From assembly GCA_046329575.1 (NCBI GenBank), contig JAXLUJ010000017.1:1-64000 (forward strand): DNA of 64,000 nt, in the 5' to 3' direction. The notes under the pieces were generated by a model, which had not been told where the DNA came from, did no database searches, and was given only the letters and a program-made list of their open reading frames with translations. The DNA is from UBA1941 sp046329575 (GTDB lineage Bacteria > Bacteroidota > Bacteroidia > Chitinophagales > LD1). This document shows positions 43,499 through 52,532 of this stretch, one piece after another (position 1 is the first letter of the stretch; every line of letters starts with the position of its first letter). Made by a program: the position numbers and the translations under genes.

Positions 43499-45907
43499 CT
43501 ATAAACGTGGAAGTTGGATGGATAGTACAGCCCTCGAAAATGGAAATTCAACCGTTTGAACATTTTTGCAAATCATATCGCCGGTGGCAGCCTTGTAGAA
43601 AGGATCGAAATTGGAAACCGGAGCAATAAAACAATAATCAGTTGATGCCACCTTCATTTTTTTTTCGGAAATTTCAATTGATTCTAACTTTTCGAAACCA
43701 TGAAGCATCAATTTAACTGTTTCAAATTTTGAAGTGAACTGTCCTTCTACTGCTGAAAAAAGAATTCTGGCTGCTTCCGGTTCGAAGCGGATGGTACGTT
43801 GGTAAAATTCCCCTTTCCCATAATTATAGGTTAGCCCATCGTCTTCATAATACATAAATTCTGAAGGCGTATTTCCGAAGTAAATATGAAGCTCTAAAAC
43901 GCCATTGGTGTTTTCGCCTGTATGCTGAATACATTGTTGCATGGGCAATATAGCCGATGCTTTAACGAAAAGCGGATAGCGTTCTTTTCGAACTTCGGCA
44001 ATTTGAATGCCTCCATTAATGTATTGATCGTTGTGGATATCATACCAGTAGCCTTTGGGCAAATACACTTTGGTTAGTTCGGGCGCACCTTCAAAAACCG
44101 GCACAAGAATATTTCCGCCAAAAAGATATTGGTTTTGGTATTTAGGATCATATACCCGACTTTCATGAGGGAAATCAACGGCCAGGGAACGGACAACAGG
44201 CATACCGGTGTTGGCCGCCTCGTAGAAAAGCGAATAGATGTAGGGCAGTAGCCGGTAGCGCAGCGATATATAGTTTCTGGAAATTTCTTCCACCTCCTCA
44301 CCAAAACTCCACGGCTCGGCATCTTTTGAGTTAATCATGCTGTGGCATCGAAACAGCGGTGAAAATGCACCCAGCACTATCCATTTGGCAAAAAGGGAAG
44401 GGGTAGCATCGCCGCAAAAACCGCCTACATCATAACCTGCGAAAGCCACACCGCTCAGGCCTAATGAATTTACTAAACGCACACCGCAAATCAAGTTTTC
44501 ATCACTTGCCACATTATCGCCAGTCCATGAAGCGGAATAGCGTTGAACACCCGAAAACCCGGCTCTGTTCAACAGAAATGGCCGTTTACCATTCATTTGT
44601 TTTTTTGCCCCTTCATAGGTGCTTCTGGCCATTTGCATGCCATACACATTTCGGGCGCGCTTGTGTGTGGACGTTTCTCCATCATAATCAAACTCGATTA
44701 TGTCAGGAGGCGACTGCCCCCACATCGCCGGTTCGTTCATATCGTTCCAAAATGCGTTAATACCTTTTGAAGTGTAGAACTGCATTTGACCGGCCCACCA
44801 CTGGCGCACCTCTTCACGGGTAAAATCTGGAAAATGACTTTTCCCTGGCCATACTTCACCCTCAAATGGTTGCCCATCCGGATATTTCACAAAGTTATCG
44901 GCGCGCAAACCTTCATCATAAGGCTGGTAGCCGGGTTCAGTTTTAATTCCCGGGTCCAGAATTACCGCGGTATGAAAACCGGATTGCTGTAACTGCGCTA
45001 CCATATTGGCCGGAACCGGAAAGCGTTCCTTATCGAAAGTGAAAACTTTGTATCCATCCATATAGTGGATATCGAGATAAATCATATCGCAGGGGATTCG
45101 CTTTTCACGAAAGGTACGAGCCACCTGAATTACTTCGGTATCGGGATAGTAAGAGTAGCGGCATTGTTGAAGGCCCAGACTCCATATTGGCGGCAATTCT
45201 ATTTTTCCGGTAAGCCGCGTATAGTTCGAAATGATTGCTGCTACGTTCTCACCGCCAATGAAATAATAGTTCATTGCGCCATCGGCTGCGCCAAAAAAAG
45301 AGAACCGATCATTAGAAGCGCCAAAATTGAAATGGGTTTTGTAGGTATTGTCGAGAAAAATCCCATACTGCAATCCACTATGAATTCCGATGTAAAATGG
45401 AATGCTCATATAAAGCGGATCCTGATCGGTGGCGTATGCGAATTTGTCAGTATTCCAATTCGTATAAGCGGTGCCTCTTCTGTCCAGATTGCCTGTTTTT
45501 TCTCCCAGACCAATAAAGCGTTCGTTGGGTTGAAGTTTTTTATAAGTGGTTACTTCTGTACCCATCCAGGAAGTGCCGAAGGCACTATCATCTTCACATA
45601 AAACTTGACCGGCTTTGTTCAAAAACGAAAACCGCAACGGCGATTTTTGAATGCGCAGTTCAAGCGATTCGGTTTGAATGCTCATTTCGTGATTTGCATC
45701 CGTGAATTTCCATTCGCAACCATCGGCCTTGGCGTTTACAGCGTAAGAAAAGTCGCGTTCCACAACTTTGGAAACTTTGATCCTGATGATGTTTCGATGA
45801 TAAATTGAAATGGCTGCCAAGCCATTTGTAGCTGTTATTTCCAGCCCATTCTCTATATGTTGGAACGAAACAAAACTTCCCAACGATTCGTTGCGCGTAA
45901 CCGGCAT
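43499..45907 (-). CDS. GH31 alpha-glucosidase
   Basis: 802 aa. The nucleophile motif is FWNDMNEPAMWG and the acid/base region reads WTGDNVASDENL; GVAFAGYDVGGFCGD is also a GH31 hallmark. N-terminal beta domain begins near FVSFQHIENGLEI. There is no signal peptide, so it is probably cytoplasmic and would release glucose from oligosaccharides produced by the neighbouring amylase. It starts 17 nt after the cyanophycin synthetase gene. Confidence 0.95.
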   Translation of the reverse strand: MPVTRNESLGSFVSFQHIENGLEITATNGLAAISIYHRNIIRIKVSKVVERDFSYAVNAKADGCEWKFTDANHEMSIQTESLELRIQKSPLRFSFLNKAGQVLCEDDSAFGTSWMGTEVTTYKKLQPNERFIGLGEKTGNLDRRGTAYTNWNTDKFAYATDQDPLYMSIPFYIGIHSGLQYGIFLDNTYKTHFNFGASNDRFSFFGAADGAMNYYFIGGENVAAIISNYTRLTGKIELPPIWSLGLQQCRYSYYPDTEVIQVARTFREKRIPCDMIYLDIHYMDGYKVFTFDKERFPVPANMVAQLQQSGFHTAVILDPGIKTEPGYQPYDEGLRADNFVKYPDGQPFEGEVWPGKSHFPDFTREEVRQWWAGQMQFYTSKGINAFWNDMNEPAMWGQSPPDIIEFDYDGETSTHKRARNVYGMQMARSTYEGAKKQMNGKRPFLLNRAGFSGVQRYSASWTGDNVASDENLICGVRLVNSLGLSGVAFAGYDVGGFCGDATPSLFAKWIVLGAFSPLFRCHSMINSKDAEPWSFGEEVEEISRNYISLRYRLLPYIYSLFYEAANTGMPVVRSLAVDFPHESRVYDPKYQNQYLFGGNILVPVFEGAPELTKVYLPKGYWYDIHNDQYINGGIQIAEVRKERYPLFVKASAILPMQQCIQHTGENTNGVLELHIYFGNTPSEFMYYEDDGLTYNYGKGEFYQRTIRFEPEAARILFSAVEGQFTSKFETVKLMLHGFEKLESIEISEKKMKVASTDYCFIAPVSNFDPFYKAATGDMICKNVQTVEFPFSRAVLSIQLPRL

Positions 45908-45924
45908 GCTATGTTGTTGAATGG

Positions 45925-48546
45925 TTAAGCCAATACTTTTTCCTCTTCTTCCTTGTACCGCATGATTTGATCCAGGGCATCCGGTATCACATCGCTGATG
46001 ATGGTTATGAAAGACCCCTTTTCTGCGTTTTGCAAAGCAAAATCGATGGCTTCCTTTTCCGTCATAATCACGGTGATTTTTTTGTGAGGATCCACTTCTT
46101 TAATGCCTTTAGTAATTAAGTCGATAATTTCCTGTTCGGTACGCCCGCGAAGATTTTTGTCTTGCCGGATGATAATTTCATCAAATACTTTCGCGGCTTC
46201 CATGCCCAGTGAAATGGTGTCCTCGTCTCGCCGGTCGCCCACGCCGGCAACAATGCCAATCTTTTTGGTGGCATCCTGTTTTTTTACAAATTTCCCTACC
46301 GCATGCATGCCGTGGGTGTTGTGTGCATAATCAATTAGTACATTAAAGTTCTTGAACTGGAACAAATTCATTCTACCTGGAGTTTGTAAGGCAGATGGCA
46401 CAAAGGTTTGAAGCGCTAGTTTAATATCTTCAATCTTGAAATTGCGGAGATAAGCTGCAAGAACTGCCGCCAGCGTATTGGCAATATTAAACTCTGCCTT
46501 ACCGCCAAAAGTAAGTGGAATATTAAGGGCCTTTTCAATTCGAATCTTCCAGCCGCCTTTCAAAATGGTTACATAACCGTTTTCATAAATGCAGGCAATG
46601 CCGTGGGCGGCGCAATGTTCGGCTATACGCGGATTGTTTTCCTGCATGCTGAAGTACGCCACCTTACACGAAAGTTGTTCCTTCATTTTATATACCAAAT
46701 CGTCATCGGCGTTCAGTATGGCGTAACCTTCCGGCAAAACGGCGCGTGGTACCACAGCTTTTACACGCGCCAGTTGGTCAAGCGTATCAATTCCTTGCAA
46801 TCCCAAATGATCTTCAGCAATATTGGTTACTACGGCCATATCACAATTGTGGAAACCTAATCCTGCCCGCAGAATGCCGCCTCTGGCACACTCTAGCACT
46901 GCGAAATCGACCGTAGGATCTTTCAAAACAAATTCGGCACTCACCGGCCCCGTACAATCGCCGCGCATCATCAGTTCGTTTTGGATGTAAACGCCGTCGG
47001 TGGTGGTGTATCCTACTTTGTAACCAATCTGTTTCACAATATGCGCAAGCAAACGAGTGGTGGTAGTTTTTCCATTCGTTCCGCTTACGGCAATAATGGG
47101 AATGCGGGCGCTGCTGCCGGTTGGATAAAGCATGTCAATCACCGGCTCGGCCACATTTCTTCCGATACCATCAGTAGGGTCCAGGTGCATGCGGAAACCG
47201 GGCGCTGCATTTACTTCCAGAATGGCACCGCCAATTTCGGCTATTGGTTCGGTAAGTGAATCGGCCATAATGTCGATACCGCAAATATCTAATCCAATAA
47301 TTCGCGCAATTCGTTCAGCCATGAGTACATTTGAAGGGTGTACCAAATCGGTAACATCGGTGGCGGTGCCTCCAGTGCTAAGATTGGCCGTAGGTTTCAG
47401 CCATAGTTCTTCTCCTGATTTCAAGATGGTATCCAGCGTATATCCCTTCTTATCCAGCATGTTCATGGTTTGATCGTCGATCTTAATTGCGGTAAGCACT
47501 TTTTCATGCCCATAACCGCGCCGTGGGTCGCTGTTGGTAATATCAATAAGTTCGCGAACGGAATGCTTGCCATCGCCTTTTACCGCAGCCGGCGTTCGCA
47601 AAGCTGCAGCCACAAATTTGTAGTTGATCACCAAAACGCGATGGTCGAGCCCAGTGATATACTTTTCGCAAATTACAGCACGCGAATACTTTTTTGCCGC
47701 CAGCATTCCCGCCAATGCATCTTCCCAATTTCGAAGGTTGGTAGTAACCCCTTTGCCGTGATTGCCGTCTAACGGTTTAGTGATTACGGGAAAGCCGATC
47801 TTTTCAATGGCATTGCGCAAATCTTCTTCATCATAAATCACGCTTCCTTTGGGCACCGGAATTTCGGCGGCCTCTAACAGATTTTTGGTGTCTTCCTTGT
47901 CGCATGCAATTTCAACAGCAATTGAACTGGTGGTAGAAGCTATAGTTGCCTGAATTCGTTTTTGATTGATGCCATAGCCTAATTGCACTAACGAGTTTTT
48001 GTTCAGCCGTATCCATGGTATTTTTCTTTTCGCAGCTTCCTCCACTATCGAACCGGTGGAAGGCCCTAAACGTTCATCCTCGCGAATCTCGCGGAGTTTC
48101 TGAATATCGGCTTCGGGCGAATAATCAGAACCCTCAGTGAGTGCTTCTGCAATGCGAACTGCCGCCTTTGCCGCATAAATTCCGGCCTTTTCTTCCCAAT
48201 AACTGAATACAACGTTGTAAACACCTTTTACCGAAGTTTCCCGGGTTCTTCCAAAACCGCAGTCCATGCCAGCTAGCGTTTGAATTTCCAGCGCAATATG
48301 TTCGATTACATGGCCCATCCAGGTGCCACTTTTTACGCGTGAAAAAAAACCGCCATCACAGCCTTCGCTACAACGGTGGTAATACATGGTTGGGAACATT
48401 TTTTCAATCCGTTCTGAAAATCCGGGAATCGTATCGGTTGGCCGTTGTTCCATTTCGCCAAGGTCGAGGCGCATTACAATAAGTTTGTGCCGGTAATTGC
48501 TCCAATAATTGGGGCCTTTCATCACTTTAATATCCAGGATTTTCAT
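45925..48546 (-). CDS. cphA: cyanophycin synthetase
   Basis: 873 aa, the full CphA1 architecture. N-terminal domain (GPNYWSNYRHKLIVMRLDLGE, then GTWMGHVIEHIALEIQTLAG), ATP-grasp domain (about 215-470, with PVITKPLDGNHGKGVTTNL) and a Mur-ligase-like domain (about 485 on, P-loop VSGTNGKTTTTRLLA, then IDYAHNTHGMHAVGKF and GRTEQEII). It builds the Asp backbone and Arg side chains of cyanophycin, a nitrogen store. Cyanophycinase (cphB), often adjacent in Bacteroidota, is not in the window. It leads a run with the GH31 and GH13 genes. Confidence 0.96.
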   Translation of the reverse strand: MKILDIKVMKGPNYWSNYRHKLIVMRLDLGEMEQRPTDTIPGFSERIEKMFPTMYYHRCSEGCDGGFFSRVKSGTWMGHVIEHIALEIQTLAGMDCGFGRTRETSVKGVYNVVFSYWEEKAGIYAAKAAVRIAEALTEGSDYSPEADIQKLREIREDERLGPSTGSIVEEAAKRKIPWIRLNKNSLVQLGYGINQKRIQATIASTTSSIAVEIACDKEDTKNLLEAAEIPVPKGSVIYDEEDLRNAIEKIGFPVITKPLDGNHGKGVTTNLRNWEDALAGMLAAKKYSRAVICEKYITGLDHRVLVINYKFVAAALRTPAAVKGDGKHSVRELIDITNSDPRRGYGHEKVLTAIKIDDQTMNMLDKKGYTLDTILKSGEELWLKPTANLSTGGTATDVTDLVHPSNVLMAERIARIIGLDICGIDIMADSLTEPIAEIGGAILEVNAAPGFRMHLDPTDGIGRNVAEPVIDMLYPTGSSARIPIIAVSGTNGKTTTTRLLAHIVKQIGYKVGYTTTDGVYIQNELMMRGDCTGPVSAEFVLKDPTVDFAVLECARGGILRAGLGFHNCDMAVVTNIAEDHLGLQGIDTLDQLARVKAVVPRAVLPEGYAILNADDDLVYKMKEQLSCKVAYFSMQENNPRIAEHCAAHGIACIYENGYVTILKGGWKIRIEKALNIPLTFGGKAEFNIANTLAAVLAAYLRNFKIEDIKLALQTFVPSALQTPGRMNLFQFKNFNVLIDYAHNTHGMHAVGKFVKKQDATKKIGIVAGVGDRRDEDTISLGMEAAKVFDEIIIRQDKNLRGRTEQEIIDLITKGIKEVDPHKKITVIMTEKEAIDFALQNAEKGSFITIISDVIPDALDQIMRYKEEEEKVLA

Positions 48547-48725
48547 GCGATTAGATTTGTGCGGAAGGTAATTTTTAATTCTGAATATCTAATAGCGGCG
48601 TGCTGTTCATTTCTATGATTTTCATTTCAGAAAACACAAATGGTTTTTATCAAAACCTGCGCTTTAAAAACTGGTTTTAAAAGGGAGAAGATGAAAATAG
48701 AACGCGGAATGCCAGCTGAACGGTT

Positions 48726-49403
48726 TTAATTTTCTTTCCCAAACGTTTCAATGAAAATTTCAGAATAACGATTGCGAACCGCATTGAAATCCATTATTCT
48801 GCCTAATTCCTGCTGCATTGAGGTGACCCCCATATTTTTGAGACCACAGGGAATGATATGATCAAAAAATGAAAGGTCGGTATTAATGTTGAGAGCTATA
48901 CCGTGCATTGTACAATGCCGGCTTACGCGCAATCCAACAGCACAAATTTTCCGGGGTTGCCGTTCAATATCCAGCCAAACGCCTGAAGCCGTAGGAATAC
49001 GTTTGCCTTGAAGTTCATATTCACTCAACAGTTTAATCACTATTTCTTCTAAAAGAAAAACGAATTCAGCGATACCGATTCCGAATTGATCCAGATCAAA
49101 AATAGGATAGGCCACTAATTGTCCCGGCCCGTGAAAAGTAATGTCGCCACCGCGATTGATGGGCACAAAAGCTGCGCCTACCTTGGCTGGATCAAATAAC
49201 AGGTTTTCTTTCTTTCCTGATTTGCCTAGCGTATAAACGGGAAGATGCTCACACAAAATCAGCGTATTCTCAGTTTTGCCGCCAACGGCTTTGGCTTCCA
49301 GATTCTTCTGAAAAAGTTCTTCCTGGCGCGCGGCTACCTCCAAATAAGGTTCGGCTATTTGGCCAACAACGAATCTAATTTTGCCTCGATCACCGGAATC
49401 CAT
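48726..49403 (-). CDS. lipB: lipoyl(octanoyl) transferase
   Basis: 225 aa. Moves octanoate from acyl carrier protein to lipoyl domains. Motif RGGDITFHGPGQLVAYP (about 84-100), the Lys in RKICAVGLRVSR and the thioester-forming Cys in HIIPCGLKNMG are all present. Its start lies 49 nt inside the upstream gene of unknown function, a tight overlap that implies cotranscription with it and coaD. An E2 enzyme that carries lipoate is encoded at 56 kb. The 179 bp between lipB and cphA hold no recognisable feature. Confidence 0.96.
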   Translation of the reverse strand: MDSGDRGKIRFVVGQIAEPYLEVAARQEELFQKNLEAKAVGGKTENTLILCEHLPVYTLGKSGKKENLLFDPAKVGAAFVPINRGGDITFHGPGQLVAYPIFDLDQFGIGIAEFVFLLEEIVIKLLSEYELQGKRIPTASGVWLDIERQPRKICAVGLRVSRHCTMHGIALNINTDLSFFDHIIPCGLKNMGVTSMQQELGRIMDFNAVRNRYSEIFIETFGKEN

Positions 49404-50191
49404 GAATAATATATTTTGTTGGAGTTCTTATGTTGCCAATACGCTTCCTTCGGGGCAGGGGAATCAATTCCCTTGCGTTTCATCATGCGATTATAAAAAC
49501 GAATAAGCTGATCATTCCAGGTTTGAACCGGAAGATCGAACTGATCGCGGCTAACCGGAATATCACCTTCCAGTTTGTCGAGATGATCCTTGTTCATTTT
49601 GGAAAAGAAATAAGACCACGATAAGTTGTAAAAAAACGGCAAGGGTTTGGTAAGCTGTCGCCCTTCGGCATCTTTCAACACTAACGCTTCTTCTACATCC
49701 ACTGAACTCCCTTCAACTGTTTTGTTGATGTTGCGATAATTCCACTCATCAGCAGGAACGTTCGTCATCACGGCACCATAATCCATAAAGAAAAAAGTGT
49801 CGCTTCCGGTTTTAATTAAGGTATCGCTTCCGCTTAACAGATTTACCGCCAAAATGCTATCACGCGCAACTTTCGAAGAATTGGTATTCTTAATAAAATA
49901 CAGCGGACAGAAATTCCAATTGCGGATTAATGCATGCATAATCCTTAAATTGATTACGGCTGTTTTTCGTTCTAATTCCTTCACCAGTTTCAAATTACCG
50001 GCATTGCGATAAGCATCAATCTGTTTTTGATTCGTACGCAAACGAACAATCACGCCGTATTTGCGCATGGCGCTCACATCACTGTAGCCCCGGATCCTGT
50101 CGGAACTCATGGAATCTACGTCAACCGGTTCAGGTTGGGCATTGCAGCAAAATGCTAGAAACAAGAATACGATCATCCATCCATTCCTCAT
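49355..50191 (-). CDS. secreted protein of unknown function
   Basis: 278 aa with a signal peptide (WMIVFLFLAFCCNAQP). The mature part is soluble and aromatic-rich; a region near 205-250 (SRDQFDLPVQTWNDQLIRFYNRM) is helical. No family recognised. It is locked into a coaD - unknown - lipB run: its ATG overlaps the coaD stop by 4 nt and lipB starts inside its 3' end. Such overlap with two cofactor genes probably reflects compact packing rather than shared function. Confidence 0.75.
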   Translation of the reverse strand: MRNGWMIVFLFLAFCCNAQPEPVDVDSMSSDRIRGYSDVSAMRKYGVIVRLRTNQKQIDAYRNAGNLKLVKELERKTAVINLRIMHALIRNWNFCPLYFIKNTNSSKVARDSILAVNLLSGSDTLIKTGSDTFFFMDYGAVMTNVPADEWNYRNINKTVEGSSVDVEEALVLKDAEGRQLTKPLPFFYNLSWSYFFSKMNKDHLDKLEGDIPVSRDQFDLPVQTWNDQLIRFYNRMMKRKGIDSPAPKEAYWQHKNSNKIYYSWIPVIEAKLDSLLAK

Positions 50192-50652
50192 CGCAATTCC
50201 TTTACAATTTCTTTAGGTACAAATTTGTTCACCTTCCCATTTCCTCTTATGATTTCCCGTACAATGGTGCTGGAAATGCTGGATAGTTCCGGCTTCGATA
50301 AAATCAAAATTGTTTCCAAATCAGGAAGCATAGCATTGTTCAAATGGGCTATGGTTTTTTCATAATCAAAATCGGAGGCCGAACGAATGCCTCTGAGGAT
50401 GTACCTGGCCTGTTGCTCCTTGCAAAATTTCACCGTAAGCCCTTCAAATGAGGCTACTCTTACTTTTTTTTCGCCATCAAATACTTTCTTAATCCACTTC
50501 AATCGCTGCTCTAAAGGATACAAACTCTGTTTTTGCGAATTCGCGCCAATTGCCACAATAATTTGATCGAAAAGGGGAAGCGCTCGCTTCACAATATCCA
50601 CGTGCCCAACCGTTATCGGATCGAATGAGCCCGGAAAAACTGCAATCTTCAT
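50188..50652 (-). CDS. coaD: phosphopantetheine adenylyltransferase
   Basis: 154 aa. Nucleotidyltransferase of coenzyme A synthesis. N-terminal MKIAVFPGSFDPITVGHVDIV holds the TxGH motif (here TVGH); RYILRGIRSASDFDYE binds substrate; ISSTIVREI is the ISSTxxR motif. Normal length. First gene of an overlapping run with the unknown secreted protein and lipB. Confidence 0.97.
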   Translation of the reverse strand: MKIAVFPGSFDPITVGHVDIVKRALPLFDQIIVAIGANSQKQSLYPLEQRLKWIKKVFDGEKKVRVASFEGLTVKFCKEQQARYILRGIRSASDFDYEKTIAHLNNAMLPDLETILILSKPELSSISSTIVREIIRGNGKVNKFVPKEIVKELR

Positions 50653-50752
50653 ATGCGGAACTGACTTTGGTTACTTGCCACAAACATAACGCTAATCAAC
50701 ATCATATCGTTTTAGTTTTGTCGGCTTTTTGTAAAAGTTTAGCTTTGCCGGG

Positions 50753-51118
50753 TTGAAAAAGGCCGTTGCCATATTACTTTTACCCATGTTGCTGCTGCAG
50801 CATTTTATGAGCATTGGTATGTGGTGCTATTACGAAGCCAATAAATCGTACTACATTCAGCAGCTTTGCGAAAATAAAAACAAGCCCGCCCTTCATTGCA
50901 ATGGGAAATGTTATTTGGCCAAACAGATGAAGAAGGCAGAAGAAGGCAATCGTAAGGCATTTTCCTTTCTTAAAGGGGTTGAAGATGCCTTGCCGCTTCA
51001 ACCTTTAGCGGTGCAAAAGCAGCACCATATTTCCCAAAAACATCCATTCCTTCCTTATCTTTTCGGTTCAGCCACTGCTGACCCTCTTGATTTACTGAAG
51101 CCGCCCTGCAAAGCGTAA
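50753..51118 (+). CDS. small secreted Cys/His protein (CNGKC type)
   Basis: 121 aa, probably started at TTG 50753. N-terminal hydrophobic segment (AVAILLLPMLLLQHFMSIG). The core reads QQLCENKNKPALHCNGKCYLAKQMKKA: three Cys and a His in a pattern I associate with Bacteroidota proteins placed beside envelope metal-handling genes; function has not been established. A His-rich stretch (QKQHHISQKH) follows. It is the first of three same-strand genes with little space between them (gap of 31 nt to the next). Confidence 0.75.
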   Translation: MKKAVAILLLPMLLLQHFMSIGMWCYYEANKSYYIQQLCENKNKPALHCNGKCYLAKQMKKAEEGNRKAFSFLKGVEDALPLQPLAVQKQHHISQKHPFLPYLFGSATADPLDLLKPPCKA

Positions 51119-51149
51119 TCGAACGCTTTTTTCAGTAAATTAATTCAAA

Positions 51150-52043
51150 ATGACACTAAAAATTTTGTGCAGTTGGTGGCTGTTGCTAGGCTTTTATGCA
51201 GCGCAGTCACAAAGTTGCTGTGCGATGGCCACTTGCGGCTCTTCGTCTATATTACCAGCCTGGAACCGACAACTGGCCGGCGTTCGGTACAGCTTCCGGG
51301 AATTCCACATTCCCTATGAAAAGGAAGGTGATTATTCGGGTACGAAGTACACCGGCCGATACCAATTGCATACAACCGAATTGTTTGCCCGATTTAATTT
51401 GAGCGGCCGCCATTACCTGAGTGCGTCATTGCCTTATTCGGTGCTGCATTCGTCAGTTAAAGCGCAGCTTTCTAGCGGTATAGGCGATCCGGTATTGTTA
51501 TATCAGTATCAATTGGTTCGGCCCAGGCGCAATAGCTTTCAAAAGTGGAGAAATGATCTGCGATTAGGCGCTGGTTTAAAGTTTCCATTAGGGAAGTTTG
51601 ACCGTTCTAACGATCAGGCCATTCAGTTTGGCACGGGAAGTCTGGACTTTTTGTTCAATGCGTTTTATGCAGGGCGCGCTGAACATATCGGTTTGCTGCT
51701 TTCCGCTTCTTATAAGGCCAATACTTTTAATGCCGACAGAGTTAAACTGGGCAACAAGTTTCAGGCCGGGGCAAGTGTTTTTTACGAGTTCCGGATTGGA
51801 GCAGTTAAAATTTTGCCCGTAGCTGGTTGGTATTTCGAAAAGGTATTCTTCACAAAGGTTCAAAACAAATGGAAAACCTATACCGGTTCTCAAACCTTTT
51901 CTGCCGACGCTGGTTTCGATTTGGCATGGAAAAGAATAGCCTTTAGTTGCCGTTTCCAACCGGTAATTTACAACACCGTTAACCATTACACCGTTCCTAA
52001 ATCGGTATTCACCTTTGAAACAGGTATGTATTACACATTTTAA
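51150..52043 (+). CDS. outer-membrane beta-barrel protein of unknown substrate
   Basis: 297 aa. A signal peptide ends near AAQSQ and the mature N-terminus is Cys-rich (SCCAMATCGSSS). The rest alternates polar and aromatic/hydrophobic residues as in barrel strands (RYQLHTTELFARFNLSG, SVKAQLSSGIGDPVLLYQY, LRLGAGLKFPLGKF) and closes with a terminal Phe (FETGMYYTF), the usual barrel signal. Resembles small transporter-like porins. Neighbours on both sides encode secreted Cys/His-rich proteins, so a role with metal ions or redox is possible but not shown. Confidence 0.75.
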   Translation: MTLKILCSWWLLLGFYAAQSQSCCAMATCGSSSILPAWNRQLAGVRYSFREFHIPYEKEGDYSGTKYTGRYQLHTTELFARFNLSGRHYLSASLPYSVLHSSVKAQLSSGIGDPVLLYQYQLVRPRRNSFQKWRNDLRLGAGLKFPLGKFDRSNDQAIQFGTGSLDFLFNAFYAGRAEHIGLLLSASYKANTFNADRVKLGNKFQAGASVFYEFRIGAVKILPVAGWYFEKVFFTKVQNKWKTYTGSQTFSADAGFDLAWKRIAFSCRFQPVIYNTVNHYTVPKSVFTFETGMYYTF

Positions 52044-52061
52044 AACAATAAAAAACAAACA

Positions 52062-52454
52062 ATGAAAAACAAAATGATTGCGGCCGCTGTAGCCGTTTTA
52101 GCCGGTGCTACAATTTTTTCTTCTTGCAAAAAAACAACCGATGAAGATAAAACTGCACCTACGCTTACTATTACGCATCCTGTGGCTAACGATACGGTTA
52201 GCGCGTCCGGTTTCCACATCATGGCTACCATGGGCGATAATGATGACTTACACGAGGCTAGCGTTTCATTAACTTCGGGAACCGATACCTTCCTGATGGT
52301 AGCGCCCTATGTTCATGAACTGTCCACTTATACTTACGATACCATGATGATGGTTTCAGTAGCTGGCGTCCGTCAGGCAACTTTAAAAATACATGTTGAA
52401 GATCATCATGAAAATATGACCGATAAATCGGTATCGTTCTTCATAAAACCGTAA
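52062..52454 (+). CDS. lipoprotein with an Ig-like fold and a His/Met-rich face
   Basis: 130 aa. Lipobox GATIFSSCKK places the lipid Cys near residue 22. The mature domain starts like bacterial Ig-like domains (APTLTITHPVANDTV). His and Met are unusually frequent: LHEASV, YVHELS, TMMMVS, KIHVEDHHENM. It begins 18 nt after the barrel gene. It probably sits in the outer-membrane leaflet beside the barrel. It might be a copper or zinc binder, but that is inference. Confidence 0.75.
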   Translation: MKNKMIAAAVAVLAGATIFSSCKKTTDEDKTAPTLTITHPVANDTVSASGFHIMATMGDNDDLHEASVSLTSGTDTFLMVAPYVHELSTYTYDTMMMVSVAGVRQATLKIHVEDHHENMTDKSVSFFIKP

Positions 52455-52462
52455 AAACAGTG

Positions 52463-52532
52463 ATAAGTTATTAGTTGAAAGTTATAAGTAGTAAACAGTT
52501 AGCTCTTATAACTTTCAACTGATAACTTCTAA
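52463..52532. repeat. heptamer-built inverted repeat / large hairpin
   Basis: Perfect 16-bp arms (AGTTGAAAGTTATAAG at 52473-52488 with its complement at 52505-52520) extend to about 26 bp with two mismatches, around a 16-nt loop. Each arm is built of 7-bp steps (TATAAGT-like units), as in the other heptamer arrays. It ends at the aspartate kinase stop and lies between two converging genes, where it could act as a terminator. Confidence 0.85.

Noticed and set aside
49355..49403. Overlap of lipB with the upstream unknown gene as evidence for a wrong lipB start
   Set aside because: An alternative downstream Met would remove conserved N-terminal residues of LipB, so the overlap is accepted.
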